Assembly: GCF_030409315.1 (NCBI RefSeq)
Contig: NZ_JAUFPS010000042.1
Span: 206,346-270,345, forward strand
Origin: Mucilaginibacter flavus
GTDB lineage: Bacteria; Bacteroidota; Bacteroidia; Sphingobacteriales; Sphingobacteriaceae
Length of the DNA stretch: 64,000 nucleotides
Direction of reading: 5' to 3'
This document shows, piece after piece, positions 50,370 to 59,341 of the stretch (position 1 is its first letter; each line of letters begins with the position of its first letter). Position numbers and translations under genes: made by a program. The notes beneath the pieces were generated by a model. That model worked only from the letters and a program-made list of their open reading frames with translations, was not told the origin of the DNA and made no database searches.

Positions 50370-53366
50370 TTAAAATTGAACATTTACGCCAACTGCAAAC
50401 GTGCGGGTTACCGGGTAATTGGTTGCATCAATACCTTGCGACAAAATATCTGTCGAGAATAACTCTGGCGACTGGCCACTGTAACGTTTGGCCGTAAACA
50501 GGTTTTGTGATGTTAAGAATACCCTCGCTTTAGAAATCCCCGCGCGTTTTAGCAAATCTGCCGGTAACGAATAGCCAAGCGTTAAGTTATTCAACCTCAG
50601 GAAAGCGCCCGACTCAATAAAATAGGTTGATGGCGGCGTTGTTTGCGTAATAGTACTTGGATCTGTGCTTGATGGCTTAGCCGTTGTAAAACGGCTATTA
50701 GCGTAGCTTGCTTCAATGTTATCGTTTTCAGATCCGCGGGCATTCTTTTTGCCATTGTAGATCTTGTTGCCCCAGTTGCCATAAAAATCGGCGCTGATAT
50801 CGAAGTTATTATAGTTTAAGCCCAGGTTAAAGCCGCCAAAATATTTTGGCTGGTATGAGCCTGCAAACACGCGGTCGTTGGCGTCAATTTTACCATCGTG
50901 GTTAATATCGGCATATTTTAAACCGCCAACGTGGTTAGCCTCAAAAGTATTAGTTGGCGCCGCAGCAGCCTCGGCATCAGTTTGGAAAACACCTGTAGCC
51001 TGCAATACGTAATAGCTGGCAATAGGATGGCCGTTATCTGTACGGGTGATGGTTTGGCCATTAGCACCACCGGCGCTGATAGCCTGGCCGCCGTTGCTAA
51101 GCCCTAAAACTTCGTTTTTATTGTAGCTGATGTTAAAGCCAATATTGTAGCCTATTTTGTTGTTGATCTTGTCGTTCCATCTCAGGGCAACTTCCACACC
51201 GCTGTTACGGTATGATGCCGCGTTGGTAACAAACAAATTGTCCGGATCGCCAAGGATACCCGGCAGCGGGATATTGGTTAAAGCATTCTTTACTTTTTTG
51301 TTGTAGTAATCGGCCTCACCGGTAAGGCGGTTATTTAAAAATCCATAATCGATACCGATATCTAACTGATCCGTAGTTTCCCATTTCAGGTTGGTATTTT
51401 TAATATCCTGTATAACGGTACCTGCAACCAGGGTACTGCCAAAGTAATAAGGCAGATAAGGAGTACCGGTTACAATAAATTGCGATGACGCGATGTTGTC
51501 ATTACCCAGCTCGCCATAGCTGGCGCGTAGTTTCAGGTTGGTGAAAACACTTCCTTTCAAAAAGTTTTCTTCTGATAATACCCAGCCCGCGCCTACAGTA
51601 TAAAATGTACCCCATTTTTCCTGGAACCTTGAACTACCATCTCTGCGGATACTACCGCTTAACAGGTACTTGCCGGCAAATGAATAATTAACCCGACCTA
51701 CAAATGATTCGCGGGTAAACAAGTCGCCACCGTTATGGTCAACGGTGTTTACGTTAGGATTTCCCTGGTCTAAAAACCACTGATCGGGATTAGCAGGAAC
51801 ATCAATACGGGTTCCGTTAATAAAGTTCGACCGGCCTTTTTCTGTAACCATACCTGCTAAAACGGTTAAATGGTGCTGTCCAAAAGTCCTGTCGAAAGTA
51901 ATGGTGTTATCCCATTGATACTGGTAAGAGTTATCGTTTTGTACAAACAATGAGCTATTATCCTGCCTTTGGTTACCACCGCCTACTGTAAAAGTGCTTG
52001 CATCAGATGCGAACTGGTACGAGTAGTTTTTTTGGTTATTAAAGCGGGCATCAAGGTTAAATGCCGAATGATAGGTTAACCATTTTACCGGGTTATAATC
52101 TAACGCGACGTTACCTTGTATCCGGTTGTTCAGCGTGAAATCGTTGTTTTTATCTAATTGCAGCAGCGGGTTACCCACGTTGCTCCAGGCAGATGTATTA
52201 CCGTATTTGCCATCAATTATTGAAGGGATTATTGGCGCGGCACGATAAACGTTACCATAAATACCGGCCACATCAACCGGCCTTTCGGCGTTACGGCTTA
52301 ACGAAATCTGATCTGAAAAACGCAGCTTATCAGAAATGTGAACATCGTTATTGGCCCTGATGGTAAAACGCTGGAAATTGTTGGTTTTCACCACGCCGTT
52401 TTCATCAATGTAATTGGCGCTGATAAAATAAGTGCTTTTATCGCCACCGCCAGATACAGATATGTTGTGGTTGGTTTCAAAAGCCTTTTGCGATACGGCC
52501 TGTGCCCAGTTTGTAGTACCCGGAATTGTTAATGGCGATTTATCATCGCTGGCTATTTTTGTTGGGCTGGCTACATTTAGGTAGTCAACATATTGCTGCC
52601 TGTTGGCTAATTGAATTTGGTTGGCTACTTCCCTGAAACCAACATTGGCATCGTAACTAACCACCGCCGGCCCGGCTTTGCCGCGTTTGGTAGTAATAAT
52701 TACTACACCATTTGCAGCACGCACACCGTATATAGCTGCCGATGCATCTTTCAACACATCGATGCTTACAATGTCGGCATTGTTTACGTTACGGATATCA
52801 TCGGTGAGCACCCCGTCAACCACATAAAGCGGGTTAGCGCCAGCCAATACTGAACCAGTACCACGAATACGCAAAATAGGATTAGAGTTTGGCTGACCGG
52901 ATGAGATAACCTGTACACCTGCAACTTTACCCTGTAAAGCCTGGGTTGGTGTTTGTACAGGCTGCTTGGTTAGCTGCTCGCCATTTACGCTGGCAACCGC
53001 GCCGGTTACATCACGTTTCTTTTGGGTGCCGTACCCAATTACTACAACCTGCTGCAGTTCTTTAGCCTCGGGACTAAGCTTAACCGCTAAAGTAGTTTGG
53101 TTATTAACCAGGATCTCTTGCGTGGTATAGCCTATGTAAGTAAAAACAAGCGTGGCATTACCAGGGGCCGAGAGGGTGAATGCGCCATTAGCATCGGTTT
53201 GCGCGCCGGTGCTGGTTCCTTTAACAAGTACACTTACGCCAATTAAGGTTTCGCCGGTGCCCGCATCGGTAACTTTACCTTTTACGGTCGCGTTTTGAGC
53301 GAATGAAGTGTTAACAAAAAAGAAACAAGAAAGCACCAGCACTGAAATAGTAAGGATTCTTTTCAT
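50370..53366 (-). CDS. SusC/RagA family TonB-dependent transporter (pair 2)
   Basis: The ATG at 53366 gives a signal peptide (MKRILTISVLVLSCFFFVNT, cleavage near SFAQ). A carboxypeptidase-like domain follows (VKGKVTDAGTGETLIGVSVL), then the TonB box and plug (VVVIGYGTQKKRDVTGAVAS, DVLKDASAAIYGVRAANG) and the barrel that closes with FAVGVNVQF. The 998-residue product would import glucan fragments trapped by the SusD lipoprotein. The regulator gene ends 260 bases upstream on the same strand. Confidence 0.96.
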   Translation of the reverse strand: MKRILTISVLVLSCFFFVNTSFAQNATVKGKVTDAGTGETLIGVSVLVKGTSTGAQTDANGAFTLSAPGNATLVFTYIGYTTQEILVNNQTTLAVKLSPEAKELQQVVVIGYGTQKKRDVTGAVASVNGEQLTKQPVQTPTQALQGKVAGVQVISSGQPNSNPILRIRGTGSVLAGANPLYVVDGVLTDDIRNVNNADIVSIDVLKDASAAIYGVRAANGVVIITTKRGKAGPAVVSYDANVGFREVANQIQLANRQQYVDYLNVASPTKIASDDKSPLTIPGTTNWAQAVSQKAFETNHNISVSGGGDKSTYFISANYIDENGVVKTNNFQRFTIRANNDVHISDKLRFSDQISLSRNAERPVDVAGIYGNVYRAAPIIPSIIDGKYGNTSAWSNVGNPLLQLDKNNDFTLNNRIQGNVALDYNPVKWLTYHSAFNLDARFNNQKNYSYQFASDASTFTVGGGNQRQDNSSLFVQNDNSYQYQWDNTITFDRTFGQHHLTVLAGMVTEKGRSNFINGTRIDVPANPDQWFLDQGNPNVNTVDHNGGDLFTRESFVGRVNYSFAGKYLLSGSIRRDGSSRFQEKWGTFYTVGAGWVLSEENFLKGSVFTNLKLRASYGELGNDNIASSQFIVTGTPYLPYYFGSTLVAGTVIQDIKNTNLKWETTDQLDIGIDYGFLNNRLTGEADYYNKKVKNALTNIPLPGILGDPDNLFVTNAASYRNSGVEVALRWNDKINNKIGYNIGFNISYNKNEVLGLSNGGQAISAGGANGQTITRTDNGHPIASYYVLQATGVFQTDAEAAAAPTNTFEANHVGGLKYADINHDGKIDANDRVFAGSYQPKYFGGFNLGLNYNNFDISADFYGNWGNKIYNGKKNARGSENDNIEASYANSRFTTAKPSSTDPSTITQTTPPSTYFIESGAFLRLNNLTLGYSLPADLLKRAGISKARVFLTSQNLFTAKRYSGQSPELFSTDILSQGIDATNYPVTRTFAVGVNVQF

Positions 53367-53626
53367 AGTGGTAGTAAATAAAAACGGTTTGAGAAAAATT
53401 GGTTTATTTCCAGGCAAAACTGGGGAGATATTATAGCTAAATCAAAAAAATTAACTCAACATTAATACATCAACTTATAAAACACTTTCACATTAATTTA
53501 GTTTTAAATTTTTAATGTGCTGAAAAACAACTGGTTATTTTATGCTTAGTGTAAAGCGTACATACTACAGATTGGATGTTAGTTATACCCATAAGAAAAT
53601 TGTTTATGAGAGGTAATGATGTAGTG

Positions 53627-56521
53627 TTATAACTCGATGAGAAACTCGGTTAAGTTTTTATCGTGCTCCAGATTGAGTTTTTTGCGCAGACGATAGCGCC
53701 TGATCTCGACACCACGTAAGGAGATATTTAAAAGCGATGCCATTTCTTTGCTGCTCATATTCATGCGCAGGTAGGCACATAGCTTAAGATCATTGGGAAC
53801 AAGATCGGGATGGTTTGCTTTTAGTTTTTTGAAGAAGTTTTCATGCGCTTCGTTAAAACTGTTTTCAAAAATATTCCAGTCGCGCTCATCATTCATACCC
53901 TCATCAATTACTTTTTGGATGCGGCGTAATTGATCGTCGGCCAGCTTTTTGCCAGAGTTGTCTTTCAGCTGCAGAATCTCTTCGCTAATTTTTTGCAGCA
54001 ATTCGTTCTTATAAACCAGGTTCATGGCCGAGTTTGCCAGTTCCCGGCTTTTACCGGCCAGTTCGGCCTGCAACTGCTCATTTTTTATGTTGATAATTTG
54101 CTGCTCATTAGCAATGGCTTCCTGCTTCAAAAACTCTTCCTTTTCATACTGTAGTTTTTGGTGGATGCGTTGCTGATGCCTTTTTAGTTTAAGCCGGTAA
54201 TAATAACGGATGCTGTAGTACGCCAGTATCAGCAGTAAAACATAAAACAACATAGCTAATTTACCGGCATACCAGGGCGCCTGTATTACAAAAGTTATTG
54301 TAGTTGTTGCCGATACTGTTTGATCGTTAATTTTGGCCCTTACGCCAAAATGGTAGGTTCCCTGATCGAGGTTGGTAAACTCCTTTTGGGTTTGTGGGGT
54401 CCAATCGCTCCATTGTTTGGAGTAGCCGTCGAGGTAATATTGGTACTTTATTTTTGCCTGCCGGTAATAGGGTAGTGAAAACGAAATTCGGATATTGTTT
54501 TGCGCATAAGGCAATTCAATCCCATCGGCACTATAGCCGCTTTCACTTAACGAATAAACCTTATCTGTAATATTTTCTACCTGGCGTATAAGCACTTGGG
54601 GAATCTGTGTTTTGCTGGGGGCCAGGGCATCCTCATCATTCAATATCACAAAGCCATCATCAATACTGATGAGGTAGGTGGCATCATTAATCCGGTTGAT
54701 GGTTTCATAATGTTGCACCATCTGCCCGTTAAGGATGCTGAACCTGTTAGTATCGATGCTTAACTTACCGGGGATAGAAAAATCGGCCAGTGCTACCCGT
54801 CCGTGGTTAACAAACCAATACTTTTTGCCAATAGCTTTGATAATTTTACTTGAAGTGGCAAACGTGCCCAGTTTTTTGTTAAGCTGGGTGTACTTAAAAA
54901 AACGGTCGGTGATATCATCATAAACATAAAACCCGGAGTCGGACGAGAAAACCACCCGGTTATCCAGGTTGAACACATTTACATTATAACTACCGGGCAA
55001 GCCGTATTTGCCATCATAAAAAACCTTACCAATCACCTTTTTCAAATCGGCGCTCAGCGTTATTTTGTAAATGCCTTTGTAGGCATGGCTTACCCAAATT
55101 TGCCCTTTGCTATCCTGCTCAACATAGCGCGATGGCTCACCAAAACCTTCAACCTTGTGATCAAAGAGCCAGTTACCCGCCGCGTCTTTTTTAAAGATCA
55201 CCAGGCCGGTGTAATTCCCCTGTATCAGTTTATCTGCACTTAACTTTTTGGTAGTCCACCCCCCGGTTACGTTTGATATTTTGGTGATGCTGCTACCGTT
55301 AACCTGGTAGGTGCCATCGTTATGCCCGCATAGCAGGCGGCCATCCTGCAAGCTCAGTTCCCAAACCTGGCCCTGCGAACCGGGGATCAGCTTAAAATCA
55401 AATGATTGAAAGAGCTTGCTGTTGCTATTGGGACTCCAATCGCTGTAAAACAGACCCTGATTGGTACCCAGGTAAATTTTATTATCAAATATAATGCTGG
55501 AGTAAACGGTGCCGAATTTGCCTGTTTTATCAAAATAAAAGTAAAGTGGCGAGTTGATCTCGATACGGTCTATCCCATTATCCAGCCCGGCCCAAAGGTT
55601 TTGCTCTTTATCTGTGTATAAACTCAACACGGTGTTATTTTGCAACCCGCTCGATTTATTGATATGCTGAACCAGGTTGCCGGCGGTATCAACAACGGCA
55701 ATGCCATTTAATATGGTACCAAAAGCAAAGTATTTACCTGCAACAATGGTTCCGTTATTAAGCTGGTATGTTTTTAAAAAATCATTAGCCTGGTTGGCCC
55801 AGGGCTTTATGCTTTGCCCATCGTAAATAAACAACCCATTTTGGGCGGTACCGATGATGTATTTGTTTTTCGGAAGCGGCAATATAGCCAGTACCCCGCT
55901 TGACCCCAATATATTACTGCCTGTAATAAATTCAAGTCGGTTGTTTTTAAACTCAAATAACCCCGCGGATACCTGTTCAACAAAGAAGCGCTTGCCTACT
56001 TTAAACATAAACAGGTAGGGGCTGGGTGCCTTTATTACATCGATTTTTCCGTTGGCATAAATATAAATAGCCCCGAAAGATTGAAAAATCACCCGGCTAT
56101 TATCCACATAAATCTTCCAAATCTCTTCATTTAGCGGGTTAAATTTAGCGGGTACCAAACCGCAAAGCGAATGGTATTTAAGAAACCCTTTTTTATCATC
56201 GGCCCAGTAACCAAATTCGCCATAAGCGCCTGTGTAAATTTTGCCTTTTCCATCGGCACATACCGAGCGTACAATAAGGCCATGAGGCATATGATACTGT
56301 TGCCAGTATTTACCATCAAAGGCAAGCAAGCCTTCGGCATTGCCAAAGTACATAATACCATGCTCATCGCGGGTTACACTCCAGTTTTGGTTGCCCCATT
56401 GGTACATGGCCTTGGTATAGTTTTGTACGTATGGCACGCCGATGCTTTTGATATCTACAGCGCGGCTTTGCAGGGTAGCGGTTAAAAACAAGTAAATAAG
56501 TAGCAGAAATGGTTTACGCAT
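53627..56521 (-). CDS. Sensor with ligand-binding propellers, Y_Y_Y domain and LuxR-type HTH
   Basis: The ATG at 56521 gives a signal peptide (MRKPFLLLIYLFLTATLQSR). Residues 25 to about 660 hold the repeated blades of a two-propeller sensor (ICFADGKGKIYTGAYGEFGYW-like units). A Y_Y_Y domain follows (YYRQAKIKYQYYLDGYSKQWS), then one membrane helix (LAMLFYVLLLILAYYSIRY) and a coiled coil. The end is a LuxR/GerE-like HTH (ELKLCAYLRMNMSSKEMASL, NISLRGVEIRRYRLRKKL). Histidine kinase and receiver domains are absent, unlike in hybrid two-component systems. It most likely senses glucan fragments in the periplasm and switches on the adjacent SusC-SusD-GH144 operon. Confidence 0.9.
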   Translation of the reverse strand: MRKPFLLLIYLFLTATLQSRAVDIKSIGVPYVQNYTKAMYQWGNQNWSVTRDEHGIMYFGNAEGLLAFDGKYWQQYHMPHGLIVRSVCADGKGKIYTGAYGEFGYWADDKKGFLKYHSLCGLVPAKFNPLNEEIWKIYVDNSRVIFQSFGAIYIYANGKIDVIKAPSPYLFMFKVGKRFFVEQVSAGLFEFKNNRLEFITGSNILGSSGVLAILPLPKNKYIIGTAQNGLFIYDGQSIKPWANQANDFLKTYQLNNGTIVAGKYFAFGTILNGIAVVDTAGNLVQHINKSSGLQNNTVLSLYTDKEQNLWAGLDNGIDRIEINSPLYFYFDKTGKFGTVYSSIIFDNKIYLGTNQGLFYSDWSPNSNSKLFQSFDFKLIPGSQGQVWELSLQDGRLLCGHNDGTYQVNGSSITKISNVTGGWTTKKLSADKLIQGNYTGLVIFKKDAAGNWLFDHKVEGFGEPSRYVEQDSKGQIWVSHAYKGIYKITLSADLKKVIGKVFYDGKYGLPGSYNVNVFNLDNRVVFSSDSGFYVYDDITDRFFKYTQLNKKLGTFATSSKIIKAIGKKYWFVNHGRVALADFSIPGKLSIDTNRFSILNGQMVQHYETINRINDATYLISIDDGFVILNDEDALAPSKTQIPQVLIRQVENITDKVYSLSESGYSADGIELPYAQNNIRISFSLPYYRQAKIKYQYYLDGYSKQWSDWTPQTQKEFTNLDQGTYHFGVRAKINDQTVSATTTITFVIQAPWYAGKLAMLFYVLLLILAYYSIRYYYRLKLKRHQQRIHQKLQYEKEEFLKQEAIANEQQIINIKNEQLQAELAGKSRELANSAMNLVYKNELLQKISEEILQLKDNSGKKLADDQLRRIQKVIDEGMNDERDWNIFENSFNEAHENFFKKLKANHPDLVPNDLKLCAYLRMNMSSKEMASLLNISLRGVEIRRYRLRKKLNLEHDKNLTEFLIEL

Positions 56522-56828
56522 AGGTACAAATGGAATCGGCTTATCAGGCAAACCAATTTTACGAAAATAAGGTTTGCATCGTAATAAATAAAAATTGTGA
56601 CTGGGATGGGATATAAGGATTACATTCAAGCGACGCTTGAGCCGAATTATACCAGAAATTATTTAGGCCACATTCATTAAAAAAATAATTTGAAATATTT
56701 TTCTTGTTTAATAAATATTTATGTATCATTGTGCCATGAAAAATACAATATGTATACAAAGCCAATTCCCCCCACTGATTTATCAGAGGTGATGTGCTGC
56801 GTATTCATATAAATGATATAAAGTATTC
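56522..56828. other. Intergenic region between regulator and tRNA cluster
   Basis: No convincing gene. One 18-codon ORF starts at 56736 (MKNTICIQSQFPPLIYQR). The region leads into a terminator at 56829, so a short RNA on the plus strand is possible. The promoter of the minus-strand regulator gene should also lie here. Confidence 0.4.
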
Positions 56829-56860
56829 AAATCCTCTTAGATAACCTAAGGGGATTTTTT
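56829..56860 (+). terminator. Rho-independent terminator just before the tRNA cluster
   Basis: AAATCCTCTTAG pairs with CTAAGGGGATTT (one wobble) around ATAAC, followed by T residues. It ends 7 bases before tRNA-Pro, although no annotated plus-strand gene lies upstream. Confidence 0.75.
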
Positions 56861-56866
56861 GTTTTC

Positions 56867-56943
56867 AGGGTAGTATATCAATTGGTTAGATTACCACATT
56901 TGGGATGTGGAGGCTCCCGGTTCGAGTCCGGGTTACCCTACCA
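56867..56943 (+). tRNA. tRNA-Pro(TGG)
   Basis: The cloverleaf is complete. The acceptor AGGGTAG pairs with TTACCCT. The anticodon stem CCACA/TGTGG encloses loop TTTGGGA, giving anticodon TGG at 56901-56903. The T arm is CCGG TTCGAGT CCGG. CCA is encoded. The next tRNA begins at the following base, so both are cut from one precursor. Confidence 0.95.
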
Positions 56944-57016
56944 GGAAATATAGCTCAATGGTTAGAGCGGCACCCTTATACGGTGTTGGTTAAAGGTTAA
57001 AGTCCTTTTATTTCCA
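56944..57016 (+). tRNA. tRNA-Ile(TAT), atypical T loop
   Basis: The acceptor GGAAATA pairs perfectly with TATTTCC and the D arm is GCTC AATGGTTA GAGC. The anticodon stem GCACC/GGTGT has loop CTTATAC, giving anticodon TAT at 56977-56979 for ATA codons. The T stem AAAGG/CCTTT is intact, but the loop reads TTAAAGT, with A instead of the nearly invariant C56. CCA is not encoded (ACAT follows). In most bacteria ATA is read by a lysidine-modified CAT tRNA, so this gene is unusual. Confidence 0.75.
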
Positions 57017-57095
57017 CATAGTTATGATTTATAAATGGCAAAAGATGAAATGAAGTTAAATACAATTTTAGGATAGCAAGTGCGATCCTCACAAT

Positions 57096-57169
57096 GGCCG
57101 GTTGCCCGAGCGGACTAAGGGAGTCCTTTGCAAAAGGAATGTTCACAGGTTCGATCCCTGTACCGGCCT
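57096..57169 (+). tRNA. tRNA-Cys(GCA)
   Basis: The acceptor GGCCGGT pairs with ACCGGCC and the discriminator is T73, a hallmark of cysteine tRNAs. The anticodon loop TTGCAAA gives GCA. The anticodon stem has a G-A mismatch at its outer pair. The T arm is ACAGG TTCGATC CCTGT. CCA is not encoded. Confidence 0.92.
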
Positions 57170-57179
57170 CTTTGGTTAT

Positions 57180-57250
57180 TTCCCTGTGGTGCAATGGTAG
57201 CACACCTGGTTTTGGTCCAGGTAATCGTGGTTCGAGTCCATGCGGGGAAA
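57180..57250 (+). tRNA. tRNA-Gln(TTG)
   Basis: The acceptor TTCCCTG pairs with CGGGGAA, the D arm is GTGC AATGGTA GCAC, and the anticodon stem CCTGG/CCAGG encloses TTTTGGT, giving TTG. The T arm is CGTGG TTCGAGT CCATG. CCA is not encoded. Confidence 0.93.
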
Positions 57251-57313
57251 CTTATGTTTAATATTTATTAAATAGTATTAATTGCGACTACTTATATTAT
57301 TAATTGCGTAGTT

Positions 57314-57718
57314 TTACTTTATTTTTTCATAATAAAGCTCAAGTCCGTCTGCTGCCGCGGGTACATCGCCGTAAAACGTCATTTTGGAGGCTTCAATTTT
57401 AATATACGATGGAAAATAAGCCGGGTTATCGCTAAAGCTAATCTTGTTGCGGGTTTCAGAACCGATGGTTATGATACTAACAGAATATGTTCCACTTTTT
57501 TGAAGCGTGTGTTTAGCGTAAATCTTGTAATTATTACCCTCAAAACTAATAATATTCCCATTTCCGGGCTTATCAGCATTCGCATCGGTAGGTGGCGTAC
57601 AAAAACAGGCCTTACCACGAAACTCCCAGCTGCCGCTAAGACTGTTTTTAACAGAGTCATCTTTTTTACAGCCGGCAATTAACAGCGCAATGATGCAGAA
57701 CAGGAAGATATTTCTCAT
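57314..57718 (-). CDS. Small lipocalin-like lipoprotein
   Basis: A lipoprotein signal ends with C17 in ALLIAGC, followed by KKDDS. The remaining 115 residues resemble lipocalin-like domains of Bacteroidota: LSGSWEFRGKACFC, NIISFEGNNYKIYAKHTLQKSGTYSV, KISFSDNPAYFPSYIKIE and a closing GLELYYEKIK. A CFCTPP cysteine pair may form a disulfide. The function is unknown. It lies alone between the tRNAs and a divergent lipoprotein gene. Confidence 0.75.
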   Translation of the reverse strand: MRNIFLFCIIALLIAGCKKDDSVKNSLSGSWEFRGKACFCTPPTDANADKPGNGNIISFEGNNYKIYAKHTLQKSGTYSVSIITIGSETRNKISFSDNPAYFPSYIKIEASKMTFYGDVPAAADGLELYYEKIK

Positions 57719-57832
57719 TGATTATCAGGATTATTAAACACTATTACGGTAAAGATGACGAAAATGCTACAACTACATTTTTAGCAAGCCGCTAAAATTA
57801 CGTATCATCGTAACAACCTTTTACAATTTATA

Positions 57833-58831
57833 ATGAAACGCGTTAAAGCCCTAAGTAATATCACCTTTGTTTTATTAACCGCCTTTATTTTGCAAAGTTG
57901 CGACAGCAGCCCCGATGGACCGGGCGTTTGGAAAAACGACAAAATAAACGCAAGTGACCAACACCGCTTTCATGACCTTAACGATAAACTTTTTGCAGCA
58001 TTAAAAACAAACGATGAAAGCAACCTGGAATTTATCATGTCGGAAGATTTTATTGCTACCAAGAACAAGAAGCGTTTGGTTGAATTGGCGAGCAATCGAT
58101 TTAAGGAAGACAAATACAAACTGCTTGATGAATATTATATTTCGAGCCGTTACATACACGGTGATACTATTCATAGCAATTTAAATGGGAGCGGTAAGTA
58201 TTCGCTGTACTGCCCAGGCGGCATAAAAGACCTCTATATAGCTTTTTTTGTACCGCAGAATATTTCTACCCAATACATGATTACAGTTGTTTACAGCAAA
58301 TTTGATTACGGTTGGAAATTGAGCCACCTTGAAGCCAGTGCTTACGCTAAAAACGGAAAAAACGCCGTTGAACTATATAAAGCCGCTAAAGAAAGCTATG
58401 CTAAAGGCTACCTGGTTAACGCGCTTATCAACGGAGCATCGGCATTTGACTGCACCCGCCCATCAAGTATTTGGAAATATGATAACGAGGATGAAATAAC
58501 AACATTTGGTAACAAAGTTTTAACCGAAGAATTGGCAAAATATCGTGTTCCGCTCGCTTTAAAAGGCTCGCCGGCACATATTCAGGTTATTCGCATATTT
58601 AACCAGGAAGACGCTACCGGTACCTTCCCTATGATCTACTACCTTACCAAGATTAAAGTTAGCGATACCACCGCCATCAAAAAAGAAAACGAGGGCATCC
58701 AAAAGATAATAGGCCAAACCATTGCGGGAGTAGATAAGGAAAACAAATATGTGCTTTACTCCGCCTTTAATGAATGGCCAACCGGCGTAAAAACCGTGGA
58801 GCATTTTGATATGAGGCAGAAGGTTAATTGA
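57833..58831 (+). CDS. Lipoprotein of unknown function
   Basis: No family is recognised. A lipoprotein signal ends at C23 in ILQSCDSSPDGPG. Residues 40-170 look like an NTF2/SnoaL-type fold (RFHDLNDKLFAALKTNDESN, YSKFDYGWKLSHLEASAYA), with helices after that (NAVELYKAAKESYAKGYLVNALING). The C-terminal part has GKVLTEELAKY-like sequence and the strand VLYSAFNEWPTGVKTVEHFD. At 332 residues it is likely a periplasm-facing outer-membrane lipoprotein. It is divergent from another lipoprotein gene 115 bases away. Confidence 0.7.
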   Translation: MKRVKALSNITFVLLTAFILQSCDSSPDGPGVWKNDKINASDQHRFHDLNDKLFAALKTNDESNLEFIMSEDFIATKNKKRLVELASNRFKEDKYKLLDEYYISSRYIHGDTIHSNLNGSGKYSLYCPGGIKDLYIAFFVPQNISTQYMITVVYSKFDYGWKLSHLEASAYAKNGKNAVELYKAAKESYAKGYLVNALINGASAFDCTRPSSIWKYDNEDEITTFGNKVLTEELAKYRVPLALKGSPAHIQVIRIFNQEDATGTFPMIYYLTKIKVSDTTAIKKENEGIQKIIGQTIAGVDKENKYVLYSAFNEWPTGVKTVEHFDMRQKVN

Positions 58832-58870
58832 GGGGAAGCGCAGAAAGCTTAAAGCCGAAAGCCAAGAAAA

Positions 58871-58993
58871 CTCCCGCGGGCTTTCAGTTCGTGGGTAACA
58901 TGGATGCCGCTTTTAGCTGCGCCACCATACTACGCAAGCTAAAAGCTTACGCCAGGTTGTCCCACAAGTTACGCTGCGCTAACCTCGCGGGAG
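58871..58993. repeat. 123-bp inverted repeat, family G
   Basis: Ends CTCCCGCG and CGCGGGAG, with inner complementary pieces CGTGGGTAAC / GTTGTCCCAC and GCTTTTAGCTGCG / CGCAAGCTAAAAGC. It lies between two convergent genes. Confidence 0.7.
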
Positions 58994-59009
58994 CTAAGAG
59001 TTTATAACG

Positions 59010-59234
59010 TTACTCGCTATACTCATTCTTTACTCCCTTTAGCAGCGCGTAAATAGCCATCGCGTGGCCATGCCCAAGGTCAAAGTCGTCTTTAAGCCAT
59101 TTTACAATATCACCGGCTTTGGCGGTTAACTCTCCGCCTTTTGTAAAACCTTTTTCTTCGGCCATTGCTCTAAAATCGGCCGGGCCTTTGTCAGTTTTTG
59201 CTCTGATGGTTTTTAAATATCCCTGAAACGACAT
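59010..59234 (-). CDS. DUF4287 protein
   Basis: The ATG at 59234 gives MSFQGYLKTIRAKTDKGPAD, the standard opening of DUF4287, followed by FRAMAEEKGFTK, DIVKWLKDDFDLGHGHAMAIYALL. The earlier in-frame ATG adds eight residues only. At 74 residues it has the usual size. The function is unknown; members are small, probably helical cytoplasmic proteins. Confidence 0.9.
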   Translation of the reverse strand: MSFQGYLKTIRAKTDKGPADFRAMAEEKGFTKGGELTAKAGDIVKWLKDDFDLGHGHAMAIYALLKGVKNEYSE

Positions 59235-59341
59235 ATGTTTTCTTATTGGTAAAAGCAAGATAAGTTGTTTTGTTTAAAATGCCTAACACCGATAATCAAA
59301 AAACAGCTAACTTGCTTTACCAACCAATAAAGCTACTTTTT

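Noticed and set aside
56997..57203. Minus-strand 68-codon ORF
   Set aside because: It is antisense to the tRNA genes.
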